DNA of 64,000 nt from positions 124,001-188,000 of the forward strand of contig JAHLKC010000057.1 of NCBI GenBank assembly GCA_025449115.1. The letters are read 5' to 3'. Origin of the DNA: Chytridium lagenaria. Lineage: Eukaryota; Chytridiomycota; Chytridiomycetes; Chytridiales; Chytridiaceae. Position 1 is the stretch's first letter, and each line of letters opens with the position of its first letter. This document shows positions 12,201 through 25,737 of this stretch, piece after piece. The position numbers and the translations under genes are program-made. The notes beneath the pieces were generated by a model. The model did not search any database. It worked only from the letters and a program-made list of their open reading frames with translations, and was not told where the DNA came from.

Positions 12201-13912
12201 GTGGGTTATGAGGGGTGGTTCAATTTGATTTTTTAACGCTTGATTGTGAGGGTTGTTGTTGTTTTTATATTAACTTACACTTTTACCGCACAAATTATTC
12301 AGCCTGTAGCCAAAACGCGTATCCTCCACATTGACGCCATGGTTCAAATGTCACAAGAGTTTGAAGACGCCGTTGTCCACCAAGCCATTGTGATTCACGC
12401 CCAAAAATTTCTCCAAGACTCGCCTTCCGTTACAACGCTCGAACAAGAACTCAAAGGCGCCACCAACCCGTTCTTGGTGTTGGAGATTCGAAGGCAACAT
12501 CTTGTTAAAGATGTGTTGGATCAGGTGAGCGAAATATAAATTGAGAGTTATGCTGATTGAGTGGTAGATAAGGAGGAAGGAGAAGGATATGAAGAAACCT
12601 TTGAAAGTTAAGTTTGTGGGAGGAGGAGAGGAGGGGATGGATCAGGGGGTGTGCAGAAGGAGTTCTTTCAGATACTTGTGAACATGCTTTTGGATCCGGC
12701 TTGTAAGTTTGTTTGATTGTCACGTTTTGCATGTGGAAAGGAAAATGTTAACGAAAGTTGTTGTTTCAGATGGCATGTTTACTTATGAAGAGGAAACGAG
12801 ACAAGTTTGGATCAATGGAGCGTCTTTGGAACCTGAAAAGAAATTTGAGCTTGTGGGGACTGTCATTGGTTTAGCGCTTTACAATGGTGTGATTTTGGGG
12901 ATTAACTTTCCGAGACTTTTGTATAAAAAGTTGTTGGATGAAACACCTACTTTAGAGGATATCAAGCAAGCGTTTCCGGTATGTTTTCCGCCAGCCGTTT
13001 CTTTACGTATGTTTATTGATTGACGTTGTTTTAGGCACTTGGAAAGGGTTGCAGCAATTACTGGATTGGAATGATGGAGATGTTGGGGATATATTTATGA
13101 GGACTTTTGAGATATCGTATGATGTTTATGGACAGGTGAAGACGTTTCCGCTTGTAGAAAATGGGACGAAACGCTTGTTACGAATGAAAACAGACAAGGT
13201 AGGGTGGTGTTTTTGTTTTTTTTTTGATACAAGCTAATATGGGTGTGTGTGTTTTTAGAATACGTTCATCTTTACATCAATCACCTTGTTGGTGAATCTG
13301 TTAAACGCCAATTTAGCGCATTCAGGAGAGGGTTTCATCGGGTTTGTGGAGGCAGAGCTTTGGAAGATGTGTCGATCGGAGGAACTTGAGTTGTTGATAT
13401 GTGGGACGGCTGATCTTGATTTCACGGATCTTGAGAATGGTGCTGACTATGATGATGGGTATGGACCTGATCATATAGTTATAACGTAAGCAGGGTTTTT
13501 TTTTATCTTTTTCCTATTTTATATTTTCTTGTTTACGTTGTTGTTGTTGTTGTTGTTGATAAATTTTCTTTTACTTTAATTGTAGATGGTTCTGGGAGAT
13601 TGTGCATGGGATGGAGTTTGAGATGAAGAAAAAGTTGTGAATTTCGTGACGGCTTCGGATAGGGTTCCGTTGAAGGGATTAGGAAATTTGACTTTTGTGA
13701 TTCAACGAATGGACCCGATACAGATAGGTACAAAAACAAATAATCACACGCACATGGTTTCCCAATTCTTAACACGTTTGGCCATGAAAAGGTTACCTAC
13801 CGCTCTCACCTGTTTCGGTCGCCTCCTTCTCCCCGAATACGAATCGAAAGAAAAACTCGCGAATCGACTCATAACGGCGATTGAAAACGCAAAAGGGTTT
13901 GGGTTGGTATGA
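9225..13912 (+). CDS. E6AP-type HECT E3 ubiquitin ligase with N-terminal AZUL zinc domain
   Basis: N-terminal exon from ATG 9225 (MDMGGLLDDDLLL) is Ser/Pro-rich and ends FEKLVRR. The next exon gives YYYQLTVGC, CKDPVCNHKLCASC and MAVQLASRP, the AZUL zinc-binding domain that defines UBE3A/E6AP. A long Ser/Pro/Gly linker follows. The second half is a full HECT domain: VGGGEEGMDQGGVQKEFF, ELVGTVIGLALYNG, EELELLICG, then LPTALTCFGRLLLPEY with the catalytic Cys at 13811-13813, and KGFGLV before TGA. HECT ligases accept ubiquitin from an E2 on that cysteine and pass it to substrates. Frame breaks at about 13170, 13353 and 13638 interrupt otherwise strongly conserved HECT sequence and are probably sequence errors. 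HUL4-like orthology is possible, but the AZUL domain favours E6AP. The exon near 10340-10690 is weakly defined. Confidence 0.88.
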
Positions 13913-14256
13913 AATCAAAAATATGGGGGATCTCTTCCTACACAGACGCTTGAGTTTCATGAAATTTGATGAAACACTCTACATATACGAATTCAATTTG
14001 AAAAAAATATATCTCTGATGCGAAGAAAAGTTTTGGTTTTTTTTTTTTTTTTTTTTTGGGAACAAAAGTGTATTATGATCTGTTGTTTTCCGGAAAATAC
14101 ATGTACAAAAGACGGAGAAAAGCGTGTTGGCTTCGTTTTGCTTTTGATGTTGTGACGGAAATGGGGATTGTGGGTGGCAGGGATAAGTGAGATAAGCGAA
14201 ATGGGTGATCGTGGGAAAGGAGGGAAGGTCTTTTTTTTCTTTGACAGTCCATTGCT
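13913..14256. other. Convergent intergenic spacer with a long T run
   Basis: Spacer between the converging 3' ends of the HECT ligase and eIF6 genes. It contains an uninterrupted T run of about 21 bases near 14037-14057, which on the minus strand is an A run beyond the eIF6 stop. No gene seen. Confidence 0.6.
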
Positions 14257-15514
14257 TTACACCATACTGATAACAAAAAAAAAAAGGTAAGCATTCCGAC
14301 CATATCAAATCAAAAGATCTCACCTGTCGATAAGCTGATCCCTCATGCCGTTGATAATGTGCGTAGGCTGTGCGTTCTGGAGCTGTAAAGAGTTCAAAAG
14401 TTAATACAGACCGCCCACAGATATAAGTCGATAAAGGGCAAAAGATTAGAAAAAGGCAAAATCTCGTACCTTGAAGATACTCTCAATAACAGACAACTCG
14501 GTACTTGATGTATCAAGACCCGCAAAGCAGTCCAATCGTTCACAACAAGACCCGCTCCAATCATATCCGCACCACGGTTAACGGTTCCCGCCTAAACACA
14601 AACCCAACAGTAAACAAAAGGTACATTCAAAAAAGTCCAGGATCTCACTTACAACAAGGGGAATTTGCAAAAGCGCCGACCAACTCATCCTGATCCTCCA
14701 ATCGACGTCTTGGGGTGCACCAACCCTCCTTGATTACTGAACGCACAAAAGCTCCCAACAAGTGCATTCCCCGCAACCGTTTGCTTAAACACTTCCACGC
14801 CAAGCACGTCCGCAATGATATCCTCAGTTTCCTACGTTCATATCGTTAATGAAAATGGTCACAACCCAAAGTGGAGCTTACCCTGTCTACGTCGGGGTGA
14901 ACAAGGGCAACATGATCGTTGCATGCAACAACGTTTCCGAGTGCTGAGAGACGTTCTTCGATACGTTGGATACGAATGGCCTCAGGAAGGGAGTTGCGGA
15001 GGTGTTGAAGCTCCTGTTGATCGTATCAGACAATGTAAGTACATTTAGGACTAACCTGGTCGGTGGTGGAGTTGGGGACAATGAGACCTTTGCGGTTTCC
15101 TGTAAATACATCATTTTAGTAAAAAAGTTCATTGGCCTTGAACATGGACTCACCGACGGTTAAACGACCAATAATCCTTGTTCCTGCAATGGAGGTGTGG
15201 ACAACAGGGATGACATCGGCCAATTCACTCTCAAAGACACTGTCAAATCATTTAGTTACCCTTGAATGGCAAGCAAGAGGTGTTCAACCTGTAAAAGTTC
15301 TCTGATCCACCGATGGCGACGAGGCAGTAGGAGTTGGTGAGGCGGGAGAAGACACCAATGTCGTTGGAGTTTTCGAATTGAGCACCTGAAGGACGGGATG
15401 GGGATGGGGATAGACAGAGTTTATATGATCAGGGTTAGGTGGAATGCCATCTTGGAATGCATGGGGATGCTGGATAGCTGTTATGCTTCGTATATGATAC
15501 TTACGGGTAGCCAT
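14257..15514 (-). CDS. TIF6: Eukaryotic translation initiation factor 6
   Basis: Ribosome anti-association factor: binds the 60S subunit during its nuclear and cytoplasmic maturation and keeps it from joining 40S. Read on the minus strand from ATG 15514: [19 protein letters not shown] (joined over an intron), [108 protein letters not shown] and GMRDQLIDS. The final intron leaves a tiny last exon, MV and TAA at 14257-14259, in register with the conserved LIDSL end. The repeated beta-alpha (pentein) pattern and near full length (about 245 residues) leave little doubt. Several introns of 40-90 nt; no key residue appears lost. Confidence 0.93.
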
Positions 15515-15677
15515 TGCTATAGATTAATTACGATGGTAAGTCTGGTAAGGAAGGGTTTTGGTAATTGAGGTTGATGGAGGTTTGTCCAAGTTGTTGAAAA
15601 AAAAAAAAAGTCTTATAAATATTCAATAGGCAGCTTTGTGTTGCATGCAGCATTCCAAAGTCCACAAGTCAAACACC

Positions 15678-15812
15678 ATGACTGTGCACCTCGAAACCAT
15701 CGCCACACAACACTGGATATACGCAGCATTTACGTTGCTGATCAGTCTTTGTGCAGCGTACATATCTATTTTAGTACGTCTGCACCACACACGTCGGAAA
15801 CTTCAGACATAG
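15678..15812 (+). CDS. Possible small single-pass membrane protein (44 aa)
   Basis: A 44-codon frame between the eIF6 and GAPDH genes, starting ATG at 15678 in a good context (ACACCATGA) and ending TAG at 15810-15812. It has a short polar N-terminus, one strongly hydrophobic helix (YAAFTLLISLCAAYISILV) and a basic tail (RLHHTRRKL), the topology of many small organelle or ER membrane proteins. I recognise no family, and chance cannot be excluded for so short a frame. Confidence 0.3.
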   Translation: MTVHLETIATQHWIYAAFTLLISLCAAYISILVRLHHTRRKLQT

Positions 15813-15919
15813 AAGTGGACACGTTGCCATAAAATAACGTTATTTCTTGAGGTCCAACAACCAATGCTCTTTATTCAAGCAGATAAAAGGAATATGAAGT
15901 GCGAAGCAAACAAAAATCA

Positions 15920-17700
<1,781 letters not shown>

Positions 17701-18699
17701 GTTTGCAGTTTAGTTGAGGGGGAGAAAGGAGAAGTAAACTTTTGAGTGGGGACAGAGAAAAAAACGCGAATGGGATATAAATTAGCGCGGGAGATGCCGG
17801 GTTCTTAAATATTTATTTAAAAATAAATTTTTTTTTTGGGGAGTGGTGGGTGGGTCGGGATCCTTTTTTTTTATTTTATTTTTTTAATAATAATGAATTA
17901 ATAAATATTAAAATTCTCCGTTTTTCAGGTTGTTGTGTTCAATTGATTCGTCACATCTGGTCACTCTTTCAGCATAATACCTATTAGTCAATTAATTTAT
18001 TAATTAATTAAATATAGAATAATATAATTAAGATCAGATATAAATATTCAGAAGCCCTTCTCTCTCTCTCTCTCTTTTTAAATAAACAATCATCGTCTCC
18101 ATCCATCGATAAAGTAAAAGCATTAATTAATAATAAATATCTCTCCAATAGGTAATAAATAATACACCCAACACGCCCATCACATCAAATGTTCATAATT
18201 ATTTTCCTCATGCATGCACACAATCTTATCCTCACGTAAATTAATACGTAAAATACCTTTTTTTATAATAATAAATCCGTTATCTCTTGACGATCATAAA
18301 AAAAAAGATCTTTGATAAATTGTGTTTATTCAGATCACTATTTTAACATTCTAAAAAAGCCCTGGCTGGCTAATAATAGCTGATAGTGGATGATGGATGG
18401 ATTGTGTATGTATTCATTTATTTATTTATTGCTGTGTCTGTATGCGCATTCTTATTCAAATGTCCATTCCTCAATCAATAGTATTGCTTACACACACAAT
18501 CCACAACCATCATCATCTTTAACCTCCATCGGATGATGGCCAAACAATCATCTACCTACGATGGAAGCAAGAGACTACAAAGATTTCACCTCATTATTAA
18601 TATGATATATGATAATGAAATCAACGCCCAAAACAAATCACAGAATGAGGGATGGATGAGGGACCATGCAACCGTGGGTTCAATGTCCTCCTCCTCCCT
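17701..18699. other. AT-rich intergenic region (GAPDH upstream)
   Basis: No gene seen. A TATA-like stretch (GATATAAATTA on the plus strand, 17770-17780) lies about 75 nt upstream of the GAPDH start and may serve that gene. From about 17860 to 18310 the DNA is very AT-rich with AATTA/TTAA repeats, with a CT repeat at 18060-18074 and ATTT repeats near 18415-18430. Confidence 0.55.
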
Positions 18700-19902
18700 T
18701 CAGCCTATCCTTCGTCTTATAACTCCTTCCCCATGACGGTTGCTGATCTCTCCGATGGTGAAGGGGACGCCCAGGCGATACCCTAGATTATCATCTCCCA
18801 TCAGCTCGCGTCGGAAGGGTATTGTCACGAGTTGTTCGGGAACAAGCTGGAGCGAAAATGGGGCCATTACGGGCGTAAAGATTAGACCGGGAGCAAAGGA
18901 AAACTGCAACATACAATCCCCGAAAAGAAAAAAAAAAGATCAACAAACAGTCTACCCACCTTAAAGATATTAACAGCGAAAACAAGGAAGCGAGAATAGA
19001 GGTGGGAATTGTTCTGAGTATTTAAGCAAGAAGTTAATCCGATTTCAAACCAACATTTACTAATTCCACGCGCTCACCTCAAATTCCTCAAAAACGTCCG
19101 TATGTTGATACCATGCATGCGCGAAAACTCTGTAAAGTCGCCGCGCAATATTTTGAAAATGTTTATGTGATGTTTCTGGTATGGATATGCGGCTTGGGAA
19201 ATACTTTGGGCTGTTTAACAGCGCCGTGGCGCCGTCCAGGGTATGAACTATATAGTCTATGGCCGAACACTATATTTGCAAGTAAAAGTAACGTCAGATA
19301 CAATACAATTTATATATCAGTCAACAAGTGATTGCTTACTGCTTGTGGCGACACGTGTGCTGCGCAAAGATACTGCCATTCTCCTGCCTTCATCTCCGGA
19401 CATGTCTCCTTTGTGCAAATATCGCCCAACAATACCGCCAAGTCGTTGAGTTCTAAACATAGTTGTCTATTGCAAAACTCCAGTATCAGCATCGAGGTCA
19501 ATGGCGTTGATGATTTACCGAAGGTGTTCGTATTGCCAAACGTAGGGATCTTGGTCGGAGGGGAGGTTGACGAGATGGAAAATGTCGCTGTTGTCTTTTC
19601 TCAAAATACTTTGAAGGTAGATCTGTACGGCCAGCGTAGAGTCGATTTGGCTGAGCTCCACATCCTCCATGCGCACCATTCCTATTAAAAAGTATATGAG
19701 TTGAATGAAGTGGAGCTTGAAAAGAGTGACACTTCATTCAACAGCCATGGACCCACGCACGCATGCATGTATGCAAAGTCCCTGCTCTTTCTGGGAAATG
19801 AGAGCATATAGCAATCAGTTAGACCATTCAACCTACCTCGTTCTTTGTTCCTGGGTTGTTCCTTCTCACCACCGACGTTGGTGTTGCATGTTCGGGAGCC
19901 AT
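18700..19902 (-). CDS. MOB4: MOB4/phocein, STRIPAK complex subunit
   Basis: ATG 19902 opens MAPEHATPTSVVRRNNPGTK, matching the RRNRPGTK start of phocein. The next exons give QIDSTLAVQIYLQSIL, DPYVWQYEHLR, LCLELNDLAVLLGD, CPEMKAGEWQYLCAAH (MOB zinc-site region), then FQNIARRLYRVFAHAWYQHT and DVFEEFE, and a C-terminal segment ending VIRRRIG at 18700. This is the MOB4 subgroup rather than MOB1, as shown by the DSTLAVQ and YEHLR blocks. MOB4 is a core subunit of STRIPAK, the striatin-PP2A-kinase complex that in fungi controls cell fusion, septation and growth. The exon 1-2 junction does not keep phase exactly, so one base may be missing or the acceptor misplaced. The gene is divergent from the myosin gene with 47 bp between start codons. 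Confidence 0.85.
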
Positions 19903-19949
19903 TCTCACTGTAACGGAGGTTACACGAATGAAATTGCAAATTGTCAGAG
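19903..19949. promoter_or_regulatory. Divergent intergenic promoter, MOB4 and myosin V
   Basis: Only 47 bp separate the two start codons, so both transcripts' 5' ends and any core promoter must lie here or inside the flanking coding sequence. I see no TATA box. Confidence 0.45.
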
Positions 19950-22900
19950 ATGACGACGCCCGAGAGCCCGCTCGATGTCTACTCAAAGGTACCCCTCATC
20001 CTGAAATGGAGAGTCTAGAGGTCGTCACTAACATTCTTAAAGGGTACCAAAGCATGGTTTATTGATGATCAAGAGGGATGGATTACGGGAACCCTCAAAG
20101 AAAAGATCCTTAAGGATGACTCCCTAAAGATGGTCTTCACCGTGGAGACAAGAGGAAAGGTTGTGGACTCAAGCGCGTGTCTTCTTCGTTTCGGTAAATT
20201 CATACCGAATAGATATTAACGTGTATGCTGTTCAATTGTAGGACATAGAATTTGAGGCTTCGATCTCAAAGTTGGTAGCAAGCAAGTTTCAAGAACTACC
20301 GCCACTCAAGAACCCTCCCATCCTTGAAGGAATCGACGATTTGGCCAATCTTTCATACCTCCATGAGTGCGTCTCCTTCGTAACCGTCATGATGAACTAA
20401 TTTCTGCTTCTAAGACCGGCCGTGCTCCATAATATCCGGTTGCGGTATCAGCAAGAGCAGATTTACACATACTCTGGTATCGTCTTAATTGCAATGAACC
20501 CCTTCGCGAGGCTTGCATTGTATTCTCAAGAGATAATGAGGTTCGCCATCATGCGTAATATAACGTTACTGATACCATCACCAGAGAATATTCCGGGAAA
20601 CGACGCGGAGATCTTGAACCTCATTTGGTAACGCAGCGTCTCTTGCTCACGTTATTAACGTATCGTTCAAGTTTGCCGTTGCAGAAGAAGCTTACCGGTC
20701 CATGATTCGAGACAAGAAGAATCAATCCATAATTGTGTCTGGAGAGAGTGGAGCCGGAAAGACGCAGAGTGCAAAGTACATTATGAGATACTTTGCCGTG
20801 GTCGATGATTTGGAAAAGAAGTTTTCGGACAGGATGGGTCTGGGCATAATTCAGGAAAGAAGAGTGAGATTGAAGAGGCAGTGTTATCCACCAACCCTAT
20901 CATGGAGGTTTGCTACACTCGTCTTTTCGCATTTACTGAAACTCGTGTTAAAGGCATTCGGAAATTCCAAAACAACCCGAAATGACAACAGTTCGCGTTT
21001 TGGCAAATATATTGAGATTATATTTTCCAAACCAAAGGGCGCGGACAATGTTAGGATCACTGGTGCTAGAATTAGAACATACCTGTTGGAGAGGTCACGG
21101 TTGATTTTCCAGCCTGCCACCGAGCGAAACTATCATATCTTTTATCAACTCTGTGCTGCCGTTCCTGCTGCGGAAAGAAAGGAACTTGGACTTGGAAAAT
21201 GGAGCGATTTCTTCTACTTGAATCAAGGTGGAACTGGAACTATTCCTGGGATAGACGATGTCGCGGAATTAGCCATCACACAAAAAGCTCTTTCCACCAT
21301 CGGCATTTCCGTGTCTACTCAATGGTATGATCGATACAAACCCATTTCTCATAGTGCGTTAGGGATATTTTCAAGATTTGCGCTGCGCTTCTCCATATCG
21401 GTAACATCAAGATCACCGCCAACCGCGACGAAGCCCAAATTGCCGACGACGACCCTGCTCTCATTCTAGCCACAACTCTTCTCGGTTTGAACAAGCAGGA
21501 ATTTCGAAAATGGATTGTGAAAAAACAGATTATAACGCGGTCTGAGAAGATTACAAGTAATTTGAATCAATATCAAGCAAACATTGGGAGGGATTCCGTG
21601 GCAAAGTTTATTTACAGCATGCTGTTTGATTGGTTGGTCAAGGTCGTGAATAGTAACTTGTCGAGGGATTCTTCGGATGATGGGTTGACGTTTATTGGTG
21701 TGTTGGACATTTACGGGTTCGAGCACTTTAAGAAGAACTCGTTCGAACAGTTCTGTATTGTAAGATATTCTCTCGACTATCGCCTTTTAATCATGTATAG
21801 AACTACGCCAACGAGAAACTCCAACAAGAGTTCAACCAACACGTCTTTAAACTCGAACAAGAAGAATACGTGATTGAAAAGATTAACTGGTCATTTATCG
21901 ACTTTAACGACAACCAACCCTGCATTGACATGATTGAAAACAAGCTCGGCATTCTCGATCTCCTTGACGAAGAATCCCGTCTCCCCTCTGGTTCCGATGG
22001 ATCTCTCATCACAAAAACTATACACTCGATTCGCTGTACCCGGACAACAGTTTTTTGAGAGAAACCAAGGTTCGGACAGAAAGCGTTCACGATCAAGCAT
22101 TACGCTTGTGATGTCACGTATGAGATTGATGGGTTTATTGAGAAGAATAAGGATACGGTTTCGGATGAACAGTTGGGCGTGTTGAATGCTTCGGAATTCA
22201 ATTTCTTGAAGGAGGTTATCACACCTCCGGAACCTCCTGCCCCCGAAAAATCGCCAGAGTCTGTGAGTAGATATTTTTGCATTCCTTTGACTCCCAAAAC
22301 TAGTTTATCTAATGCTGATTTAAACTCGTCAAGTCGCGTCCTTCTGGCAAAGGCGCAGGCGGTACCGCCAAAAAACCCACCCTTGGCAGCATCTTCAAAG
22401 CCTCCCTCGTTAAACTCATGGCAACCCTCCGCACCACCGAAGTCCACTACATCCGTTGCATCAAGCCGAACCAAACCAAAACCGCCTTTGCATTCGAGCC
22501 CCAAATGGTTCTCGGTCAACTCCGTGCATGCGGTGTGCTCGAAACCATTCGTATATCATGTGCAGGATATCCTTCACGATGGACGTTCCAGGAATTCGCG
22601 GATCGGTATTACCTTATCGTCCCGTCCAAGAAATGGGTGCCGGATCCCAAGAAACTCACACATGCTATTGTTGAGGCGGCGATTCAGAACGTGGACAAGT
22701 ATCAGGTGGGACTCACAAAGATCTTTTTCCGAGCGGGTCAACTTGCGTTCTTAGAAAAGAGGCGGTCGGAGAAGTTGCGGGAATGTGTTGTGACGATTCA
22801 GAAGAATATTCGGAGGGTGATTTACCAGAAGCGGTATAAGAAGTCAAGGGATGCTGCTATCGCGATCCAGACTAGTAAGTTTGCTTGTGTTGGATGTTAA

Positions 22901-25691
22901 GCTGATTTGGATAGATTTCAGAGGTTACAGGGCACGACAGCACTTTAGGGCTGAGAAGGAGAGGATGGCGGCAACCAAGATTCAGAGACAGGTTCGTGGG
23001 TGGTTGGTTAGAAAGCAGTACAAGAAGACCAAGAAGGCCATCCTCAAGATCCAGTCCACCTACCGGATGTTTGTGGCAATGAAGATGAGGAAGGCGATGA
23101 GGAGGGAGAACGCCGCTGTCATCATTCAAAAGTTCTACCGCGGTACGCGAACGCGAAAATGGTACACCAAGACCGTCAAACGTATCATCCATATCCAATC
23201 ATGTATTCGACGACGACGGGCCATCAAAGAGCTGAAAGCGCTCAAGGCTGAAGCAAGGTCATTCGGAAAACTTAAGGAGTTGAATTATAAGCTTGAGAAT
23301 AAGGTTGTGGAGCTTTCGCAGGCTGTCAAGGCTAGAGATGAGGATATCAAGAGCATGCATGAGCAGATGAGTCATCTTGAGAGTCAAGTGTCGATTTGGA
23401 AAGAGAAGTTTAGTCGTGTGGATACTAACTCGAAGGTGATGACGACTCAGCTTAAATGAGAACTCGTCAGAGCTGAAGGCTGAGTTGAAACAAGCGGTGG
23501 AAGCCCGAGACCAGTTCTCTAAAGAAGTCGAGAAAATGACACAGACGCTGTCAAAGAAGGATATGGAGATTGATAACGCCAAGACTGAGAACGAGAAGCT
23601 AAAGGAGGAAGTCAAGAGGTTAAAGGAAGGCTTGAAGAATGCCCCTAAACCCGACGAAGCCAATACGGCAGCGCTGAAACAAGAAATTACAACATTAAAG
23701 GAGCAAATCACAAAACTCATAGCCGGTAAATGGACACGGGACAAGATTGCAGATTCTCTTATGAACGCTTCCACCGAAGTTCCCGGTAGCAACCTTAGGA
23801 TATCGACGGACAGAAGAGAGTCCAAGGCTAATAAGGTTCCACAGGACTTTATGCCTCCTGCTCAGAACCAAGCCGCTATCAGAGTGCCACCTCCACCTCC
23901 TTCAACCTCTCAACCGCCGCATAATTTGACGCAGTCACAAACTATGCCTGCAGCACCGCCGGCTTCAGTACCCTCCGATGTGCCACCCCCAACGCCAACG
24001 CCGATAACTGATAGATTGAAAAAAGCGACGTCGATGAGATCTTCTATGATCTTTGACGCTTTGTTCCCGTCGACACCTGATCAGACTGATGCGCAAAACG
24101 CAGAGGTACGGGCTTAGCTTGTTTTTGTGAAATGCTGATCTTGTTTTTATTGATTTTTATTTCTTTCTTTGTAGAAGGCTGGTAAACCGGTTGAGGAAAG
24201 TAAGGGCGTCGAGGATGAGGTTGTGAACCACCTCATTGTCAACCTTCGCGTTCCCCTTCCTAGTACCCAGACTGTGGCGACAAGGTCAGAGATTTTCTTC
24301 CCAGCACATCTTCTTGGAATCTGCTTGTCGCAGCTTCTAGAGCAAGGGCTGAGCAAGAATGCTCTGGAAGTGGTCAATAATTCCGTTAAAGGTGAACTCT
24401 CGTTTATGAAATATTTAATGTGAATTAACTTTTTTCGCTGTTGTATAGGAATTGAGTCAGTGACCATGGTGAGTCTCATATTTATTCTTTTTCTTTCCGC
24501 AGCTTTCAAGTTGGTTTCTGATTGTCTCAATAATTTTTCTTCAGAAATTCGAGGATGACTACTCATCAGCATTCTGGCTTGCAAATACCTATGAGATTCT
24601 TTGCGTCGGTAAGACGTTGCAAGAAACGGAGGCCCGGCAATCAAGTAACAAAAGAGAATCCGTTTCGGAGAATAGCCAGACCGTGTTCTTGATACTCTCT
24701 CAGGGGAGAATTCGATTTCCTTCTTATGAGCTGTATCATGGTGGATGAAGGAGTTAAAAAAGAAGCTTGCCAACATGATCGTACCGCCGTAATTGAAAAC
24801 CAATCTCTTCCCGGATACATTTGGTATTATTCATATATCTTCAATTTTTAAACTGGATTTTAGTAAGCAATCGGGTGGTCTTTGGGGCAAATGGGGCAAA
24901 TCGGCTGCAAATCCTCAATGCACAATCGAGCAGCTCCTCAATTTCCTTAGCAAGCTATCAAAGACGATGAGATGTTATTACATGGAAACAACAATTACGC
25001 GACAGATACTCACTGAGCTTCTTCGCGTTATCGGCGTGTCTGCGTTTAATCACATCCTCATGAGAAAAAACTTTTGCACATGGAAGCGGGGTGTGCAGAT
25101 CCAGTATAATGTGTCTAGACTTGAAGAATGGTGCACGAGTCATGGCATTGCGGAAGGTACATTTTACTGACTTTTAGTAGTCTCCATAGCTAACGATTTT
25201 AAAGCAACGTTGCATCTGCAGCAGCTTCTTCAAGCGGCAAAACTGTTGACATTAAATAAGACATCACCTCAAGACATTGAAACCATATTTGACGTGTAAG
25301 TTTTGTAACTGTTTGTATAGGTTAACCCGAATTTTCCAGCTGCTTCCTCCTTAACCCTGCACAAATCAAGAAATTGCTATCCCTCTACTATGCGGCAGAT
25401 TTCGACTCTCCGGTAATGCCACTTTACACCCAAACGACTTTGTTTTTGAGCTTGAATATTTATTCTTTTTCATTATAAACTAACGTTGTTTAAACGACCT
25501 TAGCTTTCACCTGAATTGCTGAAAATGGTGGCCTCTAGGGCCGTGCTCAATGAACAATCGGATTCTCTCCTTTTGGATCTGGATTCCGGACCGGAATTCA
25601 CCGAGCCTATGCCTCGTCCTGTCGGTCTGCAGAACTTCATCCTGCATGGATTAATCTTCCTCATCTTTCGGCCCTTGCATCCACAAGATGA
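19950..25691 (+). CDS. MYO5: Class V myosin heavy chain
   Basis: Processive actin motor that carries vesicles and organelles. ATG 19950 starts [13 protein letters not shown], spliced to [16 protein letters not shown] (SH3-like N-terminal domain). Motor landmarks: ENIRLRY-like [21 protein letters not shown]-loop [18 protein letters not shown], switch [14 protein letters not shown], switch [18 protein letters not shown], and the actin-binding RCIKPNQTK region. Six IQ motifs follow (about 22790-23230, for example [14 protein letters not shown]), then a coiled coil, a Pro-rich linker and a C-terminal DIL cargo-binding domain (about 24200-25690) ending [17 protein letters not shown]. Six IQs plus DIL define class V. 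Frame breaks at about 20850 (GGG) and 25641 (CC) are probable sequence errors; each is bridged by one base. Confidence 0.92.
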
Positions 25692-25737
25692 AAAGGTTGG
25701 CGTCATGAAAGCCTCAAAATCAATACATTTTTTAAAT

